Part shown: one piece after another, positions 18,185 through 26,989 of the stretch
How the letters are laid out: each line of letters starts with the position of its first letter
Numbering within the stretch: position 1 is the first letter of the stretch
Origin: Clostridia bacterium
GTDB taxonomy: Bacteria > Bacillota > Clostridia > Peptostreptococcales > Anaerovoracaceae
NCBI GenBank assembly: GCA_024403115.1
Contig: JAKSSL010000004.1
Location: 1-64,000, forward strand
Direction: 5' to 3'
Length of the DNA stretch: 64,000 nt
Notes under the pieces: model-generated
The model's input: only the letters and a program-made list of their open reading frames with translations
Databases searched by the model: none
What the model was told of the DNA's origin: nothing
Program-made: the position numbers and the translations under genes

Positions 18185-19912
18185 ATGAGAATGTCAAAAA
18201 TGCACATTAAAACTTTAAGAGAAGCACCAAATGATGCGAAGATCCCAAGCCACATTTTATTGGTTAGAGCTGGAATGATTCGTCAATTGGTATCAGGAGT
18301 TTATGGCTTCATGCCTTTTGGATGGCGCTCAGTAAGAAAAATTGAAGAGATAGTCAGACAAGAAATGGATGCTGCTGGTGCACAAGAAATACATATGTCT
18401 GCTATTCAACCAAAGGAACTTTGGGAAGAATCAAACAGATGGGGAGCTTATGGTCCTGAACTTTGGAGAGTAAAGGATAGAAATGGCAGAGAGTTCTGCT
18501 TAGGACCAACTCACGAAGAAATATTTACTGATATTGTGAGAAATGATGTTACATCACACAAGCAATTACCATTGATGCTTTATCAAATTCAAACAAAGTA
18601 TAGAGATGAAGCTCGTCCTAGATTTGGACTTATGCGTTCAAGAGAATTCATTATGAAGGACTGCTATTCTTTTGACAAGGATGAGGCTGGTTTAGATGAA
18701 AGCTACAAGATTATGTATGACGCATATTCAAAGGTATTCACTAGATGCGGATTGAGCTTTAGACCGGTAGAAGCAGATACTGGTGCTATAGGGGGAAGCA
18801 ATTCTCACGAGTTTACAGCTTTATCAGAAGTTGGAGAAAGTGAAATCGCTTACTGCACAAGCTGTGATATGGCAGCAACTACTGAAAGAGCAGAATGCGT
18901 TGACGCAGAACCAGATGAAAGCCCAATGCTTGAGCTTGAAAAGGTAAACACTCCTGGAACTAAAACTATTGAAGAGGTTTCAGAATTCCTTGGAGTTAAG
19001 GCTGAGCAAACTCTGAAAGCTTTACTATTCGTTACTTACGATGATGAGGGCAAAGAAAACGGCTATGTAGCTGCTTTTGTCAGAGGTGATAGAGAGTTGA
19101 ATATGACAAAGCTTGTAAACGCTCTTGATATTCCTGAACATGCAATCGAATTTGCTGACGAAGAAAAGATGGGCAAGCTTACAGGCTGTGTTGGCGGATT
19201 TACAGGCCCTGTTGGTCTTCACGACTGCAAGATAGTAGTGGACAGCGAAATTCCAAATCTTAAGAATTTGGTAGCTGGTGCTAATGAAAAGGATTATCAC
19301 TACAAGAATGTAAACTACGGCAGAGATTATGAGGCTGACATTGTAACAGATCTTAAGACTTTACTTGAAGGCGACAAGTGTCCATGCTGTGGAGCTCCTG
19401 TTGCTCATGCAAGAGGTATTGAAGTAGGTCAAGTATTCAAACTTGGAACAAAGTATTCTAAGGCTATGGGTGCTTTATACAAAGATGAAAATCAACAAGA
19501 TCACGAAATCGTAATGGGATGTTACGGCATAGGTGTTACTAGAACTCTTGCAGCTGTTGTTGAACAACACCACGATGAGAACGGTATCATTTGGCCTATG
19601 TCTGTTGCACCATATCATGTAATAATCACAGTTATGAAGCCTGAGGATGAAGTTCAAGCTGCTTTGACAGATGACTTGGAAAGAATGCTTCAAGCTGGCG
19701 GTGCTGAAGTCCTAGTTGACGACAGAAAGGAAAGACCTGGCGTTAAGTTTAAGGACGCTGACTTAATAGGCATTCCTGTTCAAGTGACTGTTGGAAGAGG
19801 TGCAGTAGATGGTAAGGTTGAAGTCAAGTTTAGAGGCGAAGGCGAAAAGGAAGAACTTGATTTGGACACTGCATTCATTAAGGTAATCAGCAAGGTTAAT
19901 AGAGAAAAATAG
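18185..19912 (+). CDS. proS: Prolyl-tRNA synthetase (bacterial type with editing insertion)
   Basis: This enzyme charges tRNA-Pro. The 575-residue product is the long bacterial form with class II motifs 2 and 3 (PTHEEIFTD, YRDEARPRFGLMRSREF, and MGCYGIGVTR), an inserted editing (INS/YbaK-like) domain at about 220-390, and a C-terminal anticodon-binding domain. ATG 18185 is preferred, 10 nt after GGAG; an in-frame ATG at 18191 is also possible. It follows ispDF within 14 nt. Confidence 0.95.
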   Translation: MRMSKMHIKTLREAPNDAKIPSHILLVRAGMIRQLVSGVYGFMPFGWRSVRKIEEIVRQEMDAAGAQEIHMSAIQPKELWEESNRWGAYGPELWRVKDRNGREFCLGPTHEEIFTDIVRNDVTSHKQLPLMLYQIQTKYRDEARPRFGLMRSREFIMKDCYSFDKDEAGLDESYKIMYDAYSKVFTRCGLSFRPVEADTGAIGGSNSHEFTALSEVGESEIAYCTSCDMAATTERAECVDAEPDESPMLELEKVNTPGTKTIEEVSEFLGVKAEQTLKALLFVTYDDEGKENGYVAAFVRGDRELNMTKLVNALDIPEHAIEFADEEKMGKLTGCVGGFTGPVGLHDCKIVVDSEIPNLKNLVAGANEKDYHYKNVNYGRDYEADIVTDLKTLLEGDKCPCCGAPVAHARGIEVGQVFKLGTKYSKAMGALYKDENQQDHEIVMGCYGIGVTRTLAAVVEQHHDENGIIWPMSVAPYHVIITVMKPEDEVQAALTDDLERMLQAGGAEVLVDDRKERPGVKFKDADLIGIPVQVTVGRGAVDGKVEVKFRGEGEKEELDLDTAFIKVISKVNREK

Positions 19913-19915
19913 ACA

Positions 19916-20479
19916 ATGAAATTAAAAAATGACTATACAAGTTTATATTTTAATTTCTTAAAGTTTGGGCTTTTCACCATAGGCGGTGGTCTGGCAATGA
20001 TACCCCTAATTGAAAAGACTTGTGTCGAAGATAAACACTGGCTCGAGGAAGAGGAAATGGTGGATTGCGTGGCAATATCCCAGAGTCTTCCTGGAGTCAT
20101 AGCCATTAATGCGGCCACTTACATAGGCTATCATCTCAAGGGACTAAAGGGCAGCATTTGTTCTACTCTAGGTGTGATTACACCATCCTTGATAATCATG
20201 ATGCTTGTGGTTTTATTCCTGCAAGACTTTGGAGAAAATCCTTTTGTTGAAGGCGCGCTCTTTGGAATTAAATCGGGCTGCGTTGGGCTAATACTTTATA
20301 CCCTGTTAAAGCTAGGCAAAAAAATATTAAAGGATGCTTTCGCTTGGATTATGGCTATTGCATCTTTTGCCATCATAGCTTTTCTCAACATAAGCGTTGT
20401 ATGGGTAATACTTGGCGGAGCTTTGCTGGGCATAGCCTATAGCCTAGTGTTTAAGGAAAAGATGGAGGCGGAAGAATGA
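19916..20479 (+). CDS. Chromate transporter family protein, first half-size subunit
   Basis: This 187-residue membrane protein has one CHR domain: FLKFGLFTIGGGLAMIPLIE near the N-terminus and SQSLPGVIAINAATYIG at about 60. Half-size ChrA proteins work as pairs with opposite topology, and the adjacent gene encodes the partner. The name comes from the family; the natural substrate in anaerobes is not known, and resistance to chromate should not be assumed. Confidence 0.85.
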   Translation: MKLKNDYTSLYFNFLKFGLFTIGGGLAMIPLIEKTCVEDKHWLEEEEMVDCVAISQSLPGVIAINAATYIGYHLKGLKGSICSTLGVITPSLIIMMLVVLFLQDFGENPFVEGALFGIKSGCVGLILYTLLKLGKKILKDAFAWIMAIASFAIIAFLNISVVWVILGGALLGIAYSLVFKEKMEAEE

Positions 20480-21033
20480 TTTTATTTAGACTTTTTGCAT
20501 CCTTCTTTCAAATAGGATTATTTAGCTTTGGTGGCGGAATGGCCATGCTTCCATGGATATATCAGGTGGCATGCGATTTCGGAGCAATGAGCAAAAACGA
20601 ATTTGCCAATTTGGTAGGAATTGCTCAGGTGACACCTGGACCTGTTGCTGTAAACTCTGCAACATATGTGGGGTTTACTGTTGAAGGAGTTCTGGGAGCA
20701 CTTTCAGCTACCCTGGGAGTAGCCCTGCCATCATTTATACTGGTTGCCATAGTGGCTGGATTCTTGAAAAAGAACATGGAAAAGCCTTTGGTAAAGGGTG
20801 CTTTTAAGGGCATTAGACCAGTTACAGTTGGACTTATAGGTTCTGCAGAAGTCACAGTAGCGGAAGCTGCTCTGTGGTCAGGAGGTTTTAGTATTGCTGA
20901 TACTAATTGGCTAGGCCTTGGCTTTTGCATAGGAACTTTAATATTAATGTATAAAACAAAATTGGGACCAATTAAGATTATGCTAGGCTGTGGAGCCTTG
21001 GGCGCAATCTTATACGGTTTTGGAATAGTGTAA
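20476..21033 (+). CDS. Chromate transporter family protein, second half-size subunit
   Basis: This is the partner of the preceding gene: 185 residues, one CHR domain, with FQIGLFSFGGGMAMLPWIYQ near the N-terminus and AQVTPGPVAVNSATYVGF at about 55. The 4-nt overlap (ATGA) shows coupled expression. The two proteins are diverged copies, as expected for a short-chain pair rather than one broken long gene. Confidence 0.85.
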   Translation: MILFRLFASFFQIGLFSFGGGMAMLPWIYQVACDFGAMSKNEFANLVGIAQVTPGPVAVNSATYVGFTVEGVLGALSATLGVALPSFILVAIVAGFLKKNMEKPLVKGAFKGIRPVTVGLIGSAEVTVAEAALWSGGFSIADTNWLGLGFCIGTLILMYKTKLGPIKIMLGCGALGAILYGFGIV

Positions 21034-21044
21034 GGAGATAAGTT

Positions 21045-21527
21045 ATGAAAAAAGTAGTAATTGAAATGATGAACGGAAAGAAAATGGTAGGCGAGCTTTA
21101 TCCAGATATTGCACCTATCTCAGTTGAAAACTTTGAAAAATTAGCCAATGACGGTTTCTATGATGGACTTATCTTTCACAGAGTAATACCTGGGTTCATG
21201 ATTCAAGGTGGATGTCCTGAAGGCACAGGAATGGGTGGCCCAGGATATTGTATCAAGGGTGAGTTTGAGGCAAACGGTGTAAAGAATGATCTTAAGCATG
21301 AAACAGGTGTGTTATCCATGGCTAGAGCACAACATCCTGATTCAGCAGGCTCACAATTCTTTATCATGGTAGATGACGCTCCATATTTAGACGGACAATA
21401 TGCTGCTTTTGGTAAAATCACTGACGGAATGGACGTTGCTCAAGAAATCGTTAGTGTTAGAACAAATTTCATGGATAAGCCATTAGTAGAACAAAAGATG
21501 AAATCAATTAGAGTAACAGAAGAATAG
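21045..21527 (+). CDS. Cyclophilin-type peptidyl-prolyl isomerase
   Basis: This 160-residue cytoplasmic cyclophilin speeds cis-trans isomerisation of X-Pro bonds in folding proteins. It shows FHRVIPGFMIQGG, with the catalytic Arg, the GSQFFIMVDDAPYLDGQYAAFGK segment in part, and no signal peptide. AGGAGATAAG precedes the ATG. Confidence 0.93.
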   Translation: MKKVVIEMMNGKKMVGELYPDIAPISVENFEKLANDGFYDGLIFHRVIPGFMIQGGCPEGTGMGGPGYCIKGEFEANGVKNDLKHETGVLSMARAQHPDSAGSQFFIMVDDAPYLDGQYAAFGKITDGMDVAQEIVSVRTNFMDKPLVEQKMKSIRVTEE

Positions 21528-21542
21528 ATTTAGGACAGTATT

Positions 21543-22199
21543 ATGGGATATTTTAGTGATATCAAAGGACATATTGATGCTGCAATGGAAAACGACCCAG
21601 CAGCAAGAACAAAATTAGAGGTGTTCCTTCTTTATCCTGGAGTTAAAGCTTTAATCAGACACAAGAGGGCACACTGGTACTATGAACATGGTTGCTTGTT
21701 CCTTGCAAGATATGTGTCACAAAGGACAAGAAAGAAAACTGGTATTGAAATACATCCAGGTGCAAAAATCGGCAAGAAATGTTTTATTGACCATGGAATG
21801 GGAATCGTAATTGGAGAGACAACAGAAGTTGGCGACAATTGCGTAATATACCAGGGTGTAACTTTAGGAGGAACAGGAAAGGACAAGGGCAAGCGCCACC
21901 CAACTATTGGCAACAATGTTGTAATAAGTTGTGGGGCAAGAGTACTTGGACCATTTACAGTTGGAAATAATGTAAACATTGGTGCTGGTTCTGTAGTATT
22001 ACACGCAGTGCCAGACGATTGTACTGTAGTAGGAATTCCGGGAACAATTGTAAGAGTTAGGGGAGAAAATGCCCTTAGTCTTCGTCACGATGAAATGCCG
22101 GATCCAGTTGCAGCTGAACTAGAATGCTTACAAAATCATATTTTCAAACTAGAACAGGAATTAATTGAGGTGGAAAATGAACGTAAACAGACCAATTAA
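21543..22199 (+). CDS. cysE: Serine O-acetyltransferase
   Basis: This enzyme makes O-acetylserine for cysteine synthesis. The 218-residue product has an alpha-helical N-terminus and a left-handed beta-helix with hexapeptide repeats (IEIHPGAKIGKKCFIDHGMG, with catalytic His, then VIGETTEVGDNCVI). The next gene is cysS, so cysteine supply and tRNA-Cys charging are linked. Their reading frames overlap by 23 nt. Confidence 0.93.
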   Translation: MGYFSDIKGHIDAAMENDPAARTKLEVFLLYPGVKALIRHKRAHWYYEHGCLFLARYVSQRTRKKTGIEIHPGAKIGKKCFIDHGMGIVIGETTEVGDNCVIYQGVTLGGTGKDKGKRHPTIGNNVVISCGARVLGPFTVGNNVNIGAGSVVLHAVPDDCTVVGIPGTIVRVRGENALSLRHDEMPDPVAAELECLQNHIFKLEQELIEVENERKQTN

Positions 22200-23625
22200 A
22201 CTATATAATTCATTAACACATTCAAAGGATGTATTTACAACTCACGAAGAGGGAAAGTGCGGAATGTACACTTGTGGCCCTACAGTATATCATTTTGCCC
22301 ACATAGGAAATCTTCGTAGCTACATTATGGAAGACGTTTTAGAAAAATATCTTCGTTACTATGGCTATGATGTAAAAAGGGTAATGAATATCACCGATGT
22401 AGGACATTTGGCAAGCGATGCTGACACAGGTGAAGACAAGATGCTTAAGGGCGCAAAGCGTGAGAATAAATCTGTTATGGAAATAGCAAAATTCTATACA
22501 GATGCTTTCTTCAGCGACTGTGCGAAGTTAAACATTAAGACTCCAGATGTTGTTGAACCAGCAACAAATCTTATTCCTGAATACATTGAGATGATTACAA
22601 AGCTAATAGATACAGGATATGCATATCTTGCAGGAGGCAATGTATATTTCGACACTTCAAAGCTGGACAAGTACTATGTATTTAACGACCAAGCGGAAGA
22701 AGACCTTGAAGTAGGTGTTCGTGAAGATGTATTTGAGGATGAGAACAAGAAGAACAAAGCCGATTTCGTTTTGTGGTTTACAAAATCTAAATTCGAAGAC
22801 CAAGCTTTAAAATGGGATTCACCTTGGGGCGTAGGCTATCCAGGATGGCACATTGAATGTTCAGCCATATCAATTAAGCATATCGGTGAATTCTTAGACC
22901 TTCACTGTGGCGGAATCGACAATGCATTCCCTCATCACACTAATGAAATAGCTCAATCAGAAAGTTATTTGGGCCATTCATGGTGTAATCAATGGATGCA
23001 CGTTTTGCACTTAAATGATGAGAGCGGAAAGATGTCCAAATCAAACGGTGAGTTCTTAACAGTTTCCTTGTTAGAGGAGAAGGGCTACGATCCTATCGTT
23101 TATAGATTTTTCTGCTTGTTATCACACTATAGAAAGACTCTTACTTTCTCATTTGAGGCTTTGGATAATGCCAAACTTGCTTACGACAAGCTAATTCAAA
23201 AGATTGCTGAATTGGATGTGAACGAAGCAGATGCCTTGGACGAGGGAGCAATGGAACAATTGCGCATGAGATTTAATAATTCAATGTGCAACGACTTAAA
23301 TACTTCTATGGCTATTACAGCTCTTTATGATGTGCTAAAAGCAAAGACTAACGATAAGACAAAGAAGTACTTATTAGAAGAATTTGACAAGGTGCTTTCC
23401 ATCAATTTAATTGAGGCGTCTGACAAGTTAAAAGCTGAAATCGCTCAAGCTAAGGCTCAAGAGGATGCAAAGCTTACTCCTGAGATCAAGGCTTTAATTG
23501 AAGAAAGAACTATGGCCAAGAAGGAAAAGAACTTTGCTCGAGCTGATGAAATTAGAGATGAGCTTTTGGCAAAAGGAATCACTTTGAAGGATACTCCACA
23601 GGGAGTTGAAGTTATATGGAATTAG
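22177..23625 (+). CDS. cysS: Cysteinyl-tRNA synthetase
   Basis: This enzyme charges tRNA-Cys. The 482-residue class I enzyme has CGPTVYHFAHIGNLRS (HIGH-type motif and zinc Cys), a second zinc-binding segment (HIECSA, then HHTNEIAQSE) and GKMSKSNGE. I chose ATG 22177, with GAGGTGG just upstream inside cysE, over the in-frame TTG at 22165. It overlaps the MrnC gene by 10 nt. Confidence 0.96.
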   Translation: MNVNRPIKLYNSLTHSKDVFTTHEEGKCGMYTCGPTVYHFAHIGNLRSYIMEDVLEKYLRYYGYDVKRVMNITDVGHLASDADTGEDKMLKGAKRENKSVMEIAKFYTDAFFSDCAKLNIKTPDVVEPATNLIPEYIEMITKLIDTGYAYLAGGNVYFDTSKLDKYYVFNDQAEEDLEVGVREDVFEDENKKNKADFVLWFTKSKFEDQALKWDSPWGVGYPGWHIECSAISIKHIGEFLDLHCGGIDNAFPHHTNEIAQSESYLGHSWCNQWMHVLHLNDESGKMSKSNGEFLTVSLLEEKGYDPIVYRFFCLLSHYRKTLTFSFEALDNAKLAYDKLIQKIAELDVNEADALDEGAMEQLRMRFNNSMCNDLNTSMAITALYDVLKAKTNDKTKKYLLEEFDKVLSINLIEASDKLKAEIAQAKAQEDAKLTPEIKALIEERTMAKKEKNFARADEIRDELLAKGITLKDTPQGVEVIWN

Positions 23626-24008
23626 AACGAGTTAAAAATATTAATACTACCGCTTTGGCATATATGGGCGATGGGGTTTATGAAATCTACATTCGCAAAA
23701 TGCTAATGGAAAAAGGTGGCGTCAATGTTAATTTGATGCACAAGGAAGCCATAAGCTATGTAAGTGCTTTTGCACAGGCTAAAGCGATTAAAGCCATGGT
23801 AGAAAGCTTTCTTGATGATGACGAAATTGCTCTTGTAAAAAGAGCTCGAAATCACAAGATAGCTTCAAAAGCAAAGAATGCGGACCCTATGACATACAAA
23901 TGGGCCACAGCTTTTGAGGCCCTAATAGGCTTTCTTTACCTAAGCGAAAATACAAAAAGAATGGAAGAAGTTATTACTAAAGCAATTGAAATTATAGGAG
24001 AAGAATAA
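23616..24008 (+). CDS. mrnC: Mini-ribonuclease III
   Basis: MrnC trims 23S rRNA precursor ends in Firmicutes. The 130-residue protein is a lone RNase III catalytic domain without the dsRNA-binding domain. Its signature is LAYMGDGVYEIYIRKML, with a further acidic site in AFEALIGFLYL. The order cysS-mrnC is conserved in Bacillus. Confidence 0.93.
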   Translation: MELERVKNINTTALAYMGDGVYEIYIRKMLMEKGGVNVNLMHKEAISYVSAFAQAKAIKAMVESFLDDDEIALVKRARNHKIASKAKNADPMTYKWATAFEALIGFLYLSENTKRMEEVITKAIEIIGEE

Positions 24009-24009
24009 A

Positions 24010-24843
24010 ATGAGTAAAGCTGATAAGTTATTCGTAAACATGTGTCAAGAAATCATCGATAACGGTTATTCCACTGAGGGACAAACTGTAAGAGCAAGAT
24101 GGGAAGATACAAACGAAGCTGCTTACACAATCAAGACTTTTGGTGTTGTAAACAGATACAATTTACAAGAGGAATTCCCAGCACTTACACTTCGCCCAAC
24201 TGCAATCAAAACTGCAGCTGAAGAAATGTTGTGGATTTGGCAAAGAAAGTCAAACAATATTAACGATTTAGGTTCACATATTTGGGACCAATGGGCTGAT
24301 GAAACAGGTTCAATCGGTAAGGCTTATGGTTATCAAATGCAAAAGAAGTACAAGTTCGCTCAAGGCGAAATGGACCAAGTGGACAATGTGCTTTGGCAAT
24401 TAAAGAACCAACCTTATTCACGTCGTATTATGACAAATATTTATAACTTCGATGATTTAAGCGAAATGCACCTAGAACCTTGTGCATATAGCATGACTTT
24501 CAATGTAACTGGAAACAAGTTAAATGCTATTTTAAATCAAAGATCACAAGACATATTAGCAGCTAACAACTGGAACGTTTGCCAATATTCAATTTTATTA
24601 ATGATGATGGCTCAAGTTTCCGGTTTTGAACCAGGAGAATTAGTACATGTAATCAGCGATGCTCATATTTATGATAGACACATTGACATTGTTAAGGAAT
24701 TGATTACAAGACCTCAATATCCAGCTCCAACAGTAAAGCTTAACCCAGAAATCAAGAATTTCTATGACTTTACTAAAGCTGATATCATTGTTGAAAACTA
24801 TCAAAAAGGACCTCAAATCACAGGTATTCCAATTGCAGTCTAG
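24010..24843 (+). CDS. thyA: Thymidylate synthase, Bacillus ThyA-like subgroup
   Basis: This enzyme methylates dUMP to dTMP using methylene-tetrahydrofolate. The 277-residue product has the catalytic Cys in LEPCAYSMTF (about 160), the dUMP phosphate-binding Arg in NQRSQDILAANNWN and DAHIYDRHID. The usual PCH is PCA and the usual GxPFN is ANNWN. As I recall it, B. subtilis ThyA has PCV at this point, so the enzyme fits that subgroup. folA follows at 10 nt. Confidence 0.92.
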   Translation: MSKADKLFVNMCQEIIDNGYSTEGQTVRARWEDTNEAAYTIKTFGVVNRYNLQEEFPALTLRPTAIKTAAEEMLWIWQRKSNNINDLGSHIWDQWADETGSIGKAYGYQMQKKYKFAQGEMDQVDNVLWQLKNQPYSRRIMTNIYNFDDLSEMHLEPCAYSMTFNVTGNKLNAILNQRSQDILAANNWNVCQYSILLMMMAQVSGFEPGELVHVISDAHIYDRHIDIVKELITRPQYPAPTVKLNPEIKNFYDFTKADIIVENYQKGPQITGIPIAV

Positions 24844-24852
24844 GAGGATAGG

Positions 24853-25356
24853 ATGAAATTAATTGTTGCTGTTGATGAGAATTGGGGAATAGGTAAAGAC
24901 GGTCATTTGCTTTGCCATCTTTCTCAAGATTTGCAATATTTTAAAGAAAAAACCTTAGATCAGGTTGTAGTAATGGGTTTAAATACTTTGCTTTCTCTTC
25001 CAGGCTCAAAGCCATTGCCACATAGAGATAATGTGCTTTTAGCTTTTCCAAGCGACGACACAAAGGCTTATGAGGAAATGGGAGTTAAGGTGGTTCATTC
25101 CATTGAAGAAGTTCTAGACATGGAAAAGGATTATCCAGACAAGAGCATGTTTATTATTGGCGGAGCTAGTGTGTATAATCAATTTATCCCTTACTGCGAT
25201 ACTTGCTACATAACTAAAATTCATGAACGCTTTGATGCTGATGTTCACATAGAAAATCTGGATCAAAACGAGGATTTTATTATTAAAAAACATACAGGTG
25301 TTAAGGAAGAAAAGGGAATTAAATTCCAATTCCTAGAATATAAGAGAATTAAGTAG
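24853..25356 (+). CDS. folA: Dihydrofolate reductase
   Basis: This enzyme regenerates tetrahydrofolate after ThyA. The 167-residue product shows the N-terminal VAVDENWGIGKDGHLLCHLS, VVMGLNTLLSL and the FIIGGASVYNQF NADPH site. The usual catalytic Asp/Glu region is LSQDLQYFKEKT. It is coupled with thyA in the same run. AGGAGG lies before the ATG. Confidence 0.92.
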   Translation: MKLIVAVDENWGIGKDGHLLCHLSQDLQYFKEKTLDQVVVMGLNTLLSLPGSKPLPHRDNVLLAFPSDDTKAYEEMGVKVVHSIEEVLDMEKDYPDKSMFIIGGASVYNQFIPYCDTCYITKIHERFDADVHIENLDQNEDFIIKKHTGVKEEKGIKFQFLEYKRIK

Positions 25357-25360
25357 ATAT

Positions 25361-26095
25361 ATGGACAATATTATTATCGGCAGAAATGCCGTAATGGAAG
25401 CAATAGAAAATGACCACGCCATTGATAAAATCATGGTGGCAAAGGGTAGCCAGGGTTCTATAGGAAAGGTTTTGGCAAAAGCTAAGTCTAAGGGCTTAGT
25501 AGTTCAAAACGTTGATAAGAAACTATTGGATAAACTGGCAGAGGGACGCCCTCATCAAGGAATCGCTGCCCAAATTGCCGCATATCAATATGGCGAAATG
25601 GAGGATATATTCAGAATCGCAAAGGCAAAGCAAGAGGATCCTTTTGTAATAATTTTGGATGGCATTGAGGACCCTCACAATCTTGGCGCGATTATGAGAA
25701 GTGCTGAATGCGCAGGTGCTCACGGCATTATTATCCCTAAAAGACACAGTGCTGGCCTTACTGAAGTGGTTGCAAAAGCTTCAGCTGGTGCAATAGAGTA
25801 CATGCCTTGCGTAAAGGTTACAAATATTGCTCAGACCATAGAACAAATGAAGAAGGATGGCTTTTGGATTGCGGCTTGCGACATGGGCGAGCACATGTAC
25901 TATGAGCAAAATCTTACAGGACCTATTGCTGTAGTAATTGGAAGTGAAGGTTTTGGTATAAGCAAGCTGGTAAAAGAAAAGTGCGACTATGTGGTTTCAA
26001 TACCAATGAGAGGCCACATTACTTCTTTGAATGCTTCCAACGCAGCGGCCATTTTAATGTATGAAATCAGGAGACAGAGGGATGAAGGAAGATAA
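25361..26095 (+). CDS. rlmB: 23S rRNA 2'-O-methyltransferase of the TrmH/RlmB family
   Basis: This SPOUT-family enzyme methylates ribose in 23S rRNA. The 244-residue product has an N-terminal L30e-like domain and the SPOUT motifs LDGIEDPHNLGAIMRSAECA, VVIGSEGFGIS and SIPMRGHITSLNASNAAAI. The order cysS-mrnC-rlmB-sigma factor is a common Firmicutes arrangement; here thyA and folA sit within it. Confidence 0.93.
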   Translation: MDNIIIGRNAVMEAIENDHAIDKIMVAKGSQGSIGKVLAKAKSKGLVVQNVDKKLLDKLAEGRPHQGIAAQIAAYQYGEMEDIFRIAKAKQEDPFVIILDGIEDPHNLGAIMRSAECAGAHGIIIPKRHSAGLTEVVAKASAGAIEYMPCVKVTNIAQTIEQMKKDGFWIAACDMGEHMYYEQNLTGPIAVVIGSEGFGISKLVKEKCDYVVSIPMRGHITSLNASNAAAILMYEIRRQRDEGR

Positions 26096-26678
26096 ACTAA
26101 TGGCTCTTGAAAATGAAAAGCTAATCGAAATGGCAAAGGCTGGAAACAAGGAAGCGGAAGAAAGTTTAATAGAGAAAAACAAAGACTTTATTAAGAACTT
26201 CACCATTAAGGGTAAGCCTGTTGAAATTGTTGGCTTGGAGAAATCCGACATAGAGCAAGAACTTAGAATTGCCTTTTGGAAGGCCATCGAAAGCTACGAC
26301 GGAAGGACAAAATTCCTCACTTATGCGAGGAAGTGTATGGAGAATCGCATTTTTGATGTTTCCAAAAGCTATACCAAGAGGAATGAAGACAATCAAGTTA
26401 TTAACAATTTGAGCCTATATGGTGAGGACGGCGAAAGCTTGGATATAGAAGAAAAGAATAGTGGCGTTGAAGCCCGCTTTGTGGCAAAAGAGATTTCCAA
26501 AAACATTGAACAGGAATTGCAAATCGGCTTTTCTCGTCTAGAAAAGATGGTTTATGAAGCAATGCTCAATGGAAAAAAGAATAAGGAAATTGCTCAAGAA
26601 TTGGGCAAGGATGTTAAGTCCATAGAAAACACAAAGAGCAGAATAAAAGAAAAGATATTCAAAGCACGAGGTGAATAG
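26082..26678 (+). CDS. Sigma-70 family RNA polymerase sigma factor (SigH-like position)
   Basis: This 198-residue protein has a region 2-like segment (SDIEQELRIAFWKAIESYD, then LTYARKCMENRI) and a C-terminal region 4 helix-turn-helix (NKEIAQELGKDVKSIENTKS). Its place after rlmB matches sigH in Firmicutes, but the sequence is quite diverged, so the regulon is unknown. ATG 26082 follows GGAG by 8 nt; ATG 26100 is an alternative. It overlaps rlmB by 14 nt. Confidence 0.75.
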   Translation: MKEDKLMALENEKLIEMAKAGNKEAEESLIEKNKDFIKNFTIKGKPVEIVGLEKSDIEQELRIAFWKAIESYDGRTKFLTYARKCMENRIFDVSKSYTKRNEDNQVINNLSLYGEDGESLDIEEKNSGVEARFVAKEISKNIEQELQIGFSRLEKMVYEAMLNGKKNKEIAQELGKDVKSIENTKSRIKEKIFKARGE

Positions 26679-26679
26679 A

Positions 26680-26985
26680 ATGAAAAACGAAGAAATTAAA
26701 ACTTTTTTAGAAAAAATGGATTTTCCAAAAGTGATCAGTGGCTATGACACAAAGAAAATCGATAATCTTTTCCAACAATTGGACGAAAAATATGATAAAT
26801 ATTTTAGCGAGGAATTGGGCAAGAAGGAAAAGCTTATCAATGATCAAACTGAGGAAATTGCAGAGTTAAAAGCTAACTTAAAAAAGATTTTAAAAGAGAC
26901 TTTGGAAATAAGCGAAGAAAACAAGAGATTAGCAGAGGAAAATGAGCTTTTGGAAGAAGCTTTGGACGCAGTATTAGAGGATTAG
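26680..26985 (+). CDS. Small DivIVA-like coiled-coil protein
   Basis: This 101-residue acidic protein has an N-terminal segment like the DivIVA/GpsB membrane-targeting motif (FPKVISGYDTKKIDNLFQQL) followed by a coiled coil to the end (about 40-101). DivIVA-type proteins mark curved membrane and division sites. The family link rests on that short motif. ATG 26680 was chosen because GAGGTG lies 6 nt upstream. It sits between a sigma factor and the ECF operon. Confidence 0.55.
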   Translation: MKNEEIKTFLEKMDFPKVISGYDTKKIDNLFQQLDEKYDKYFSEELGKKEKLINDQTEEIAELKANLKKILKETLEISEENKRLAEENELLEEALDAVLED

Positions 26986-26989
26986 TATA

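Noticed and set aside
19916-21033. Possible split (frameshifted) long ChrA gene
   Set aside because: Each half has its own start and CHR domain; short-chain ChrA pairs are normal.
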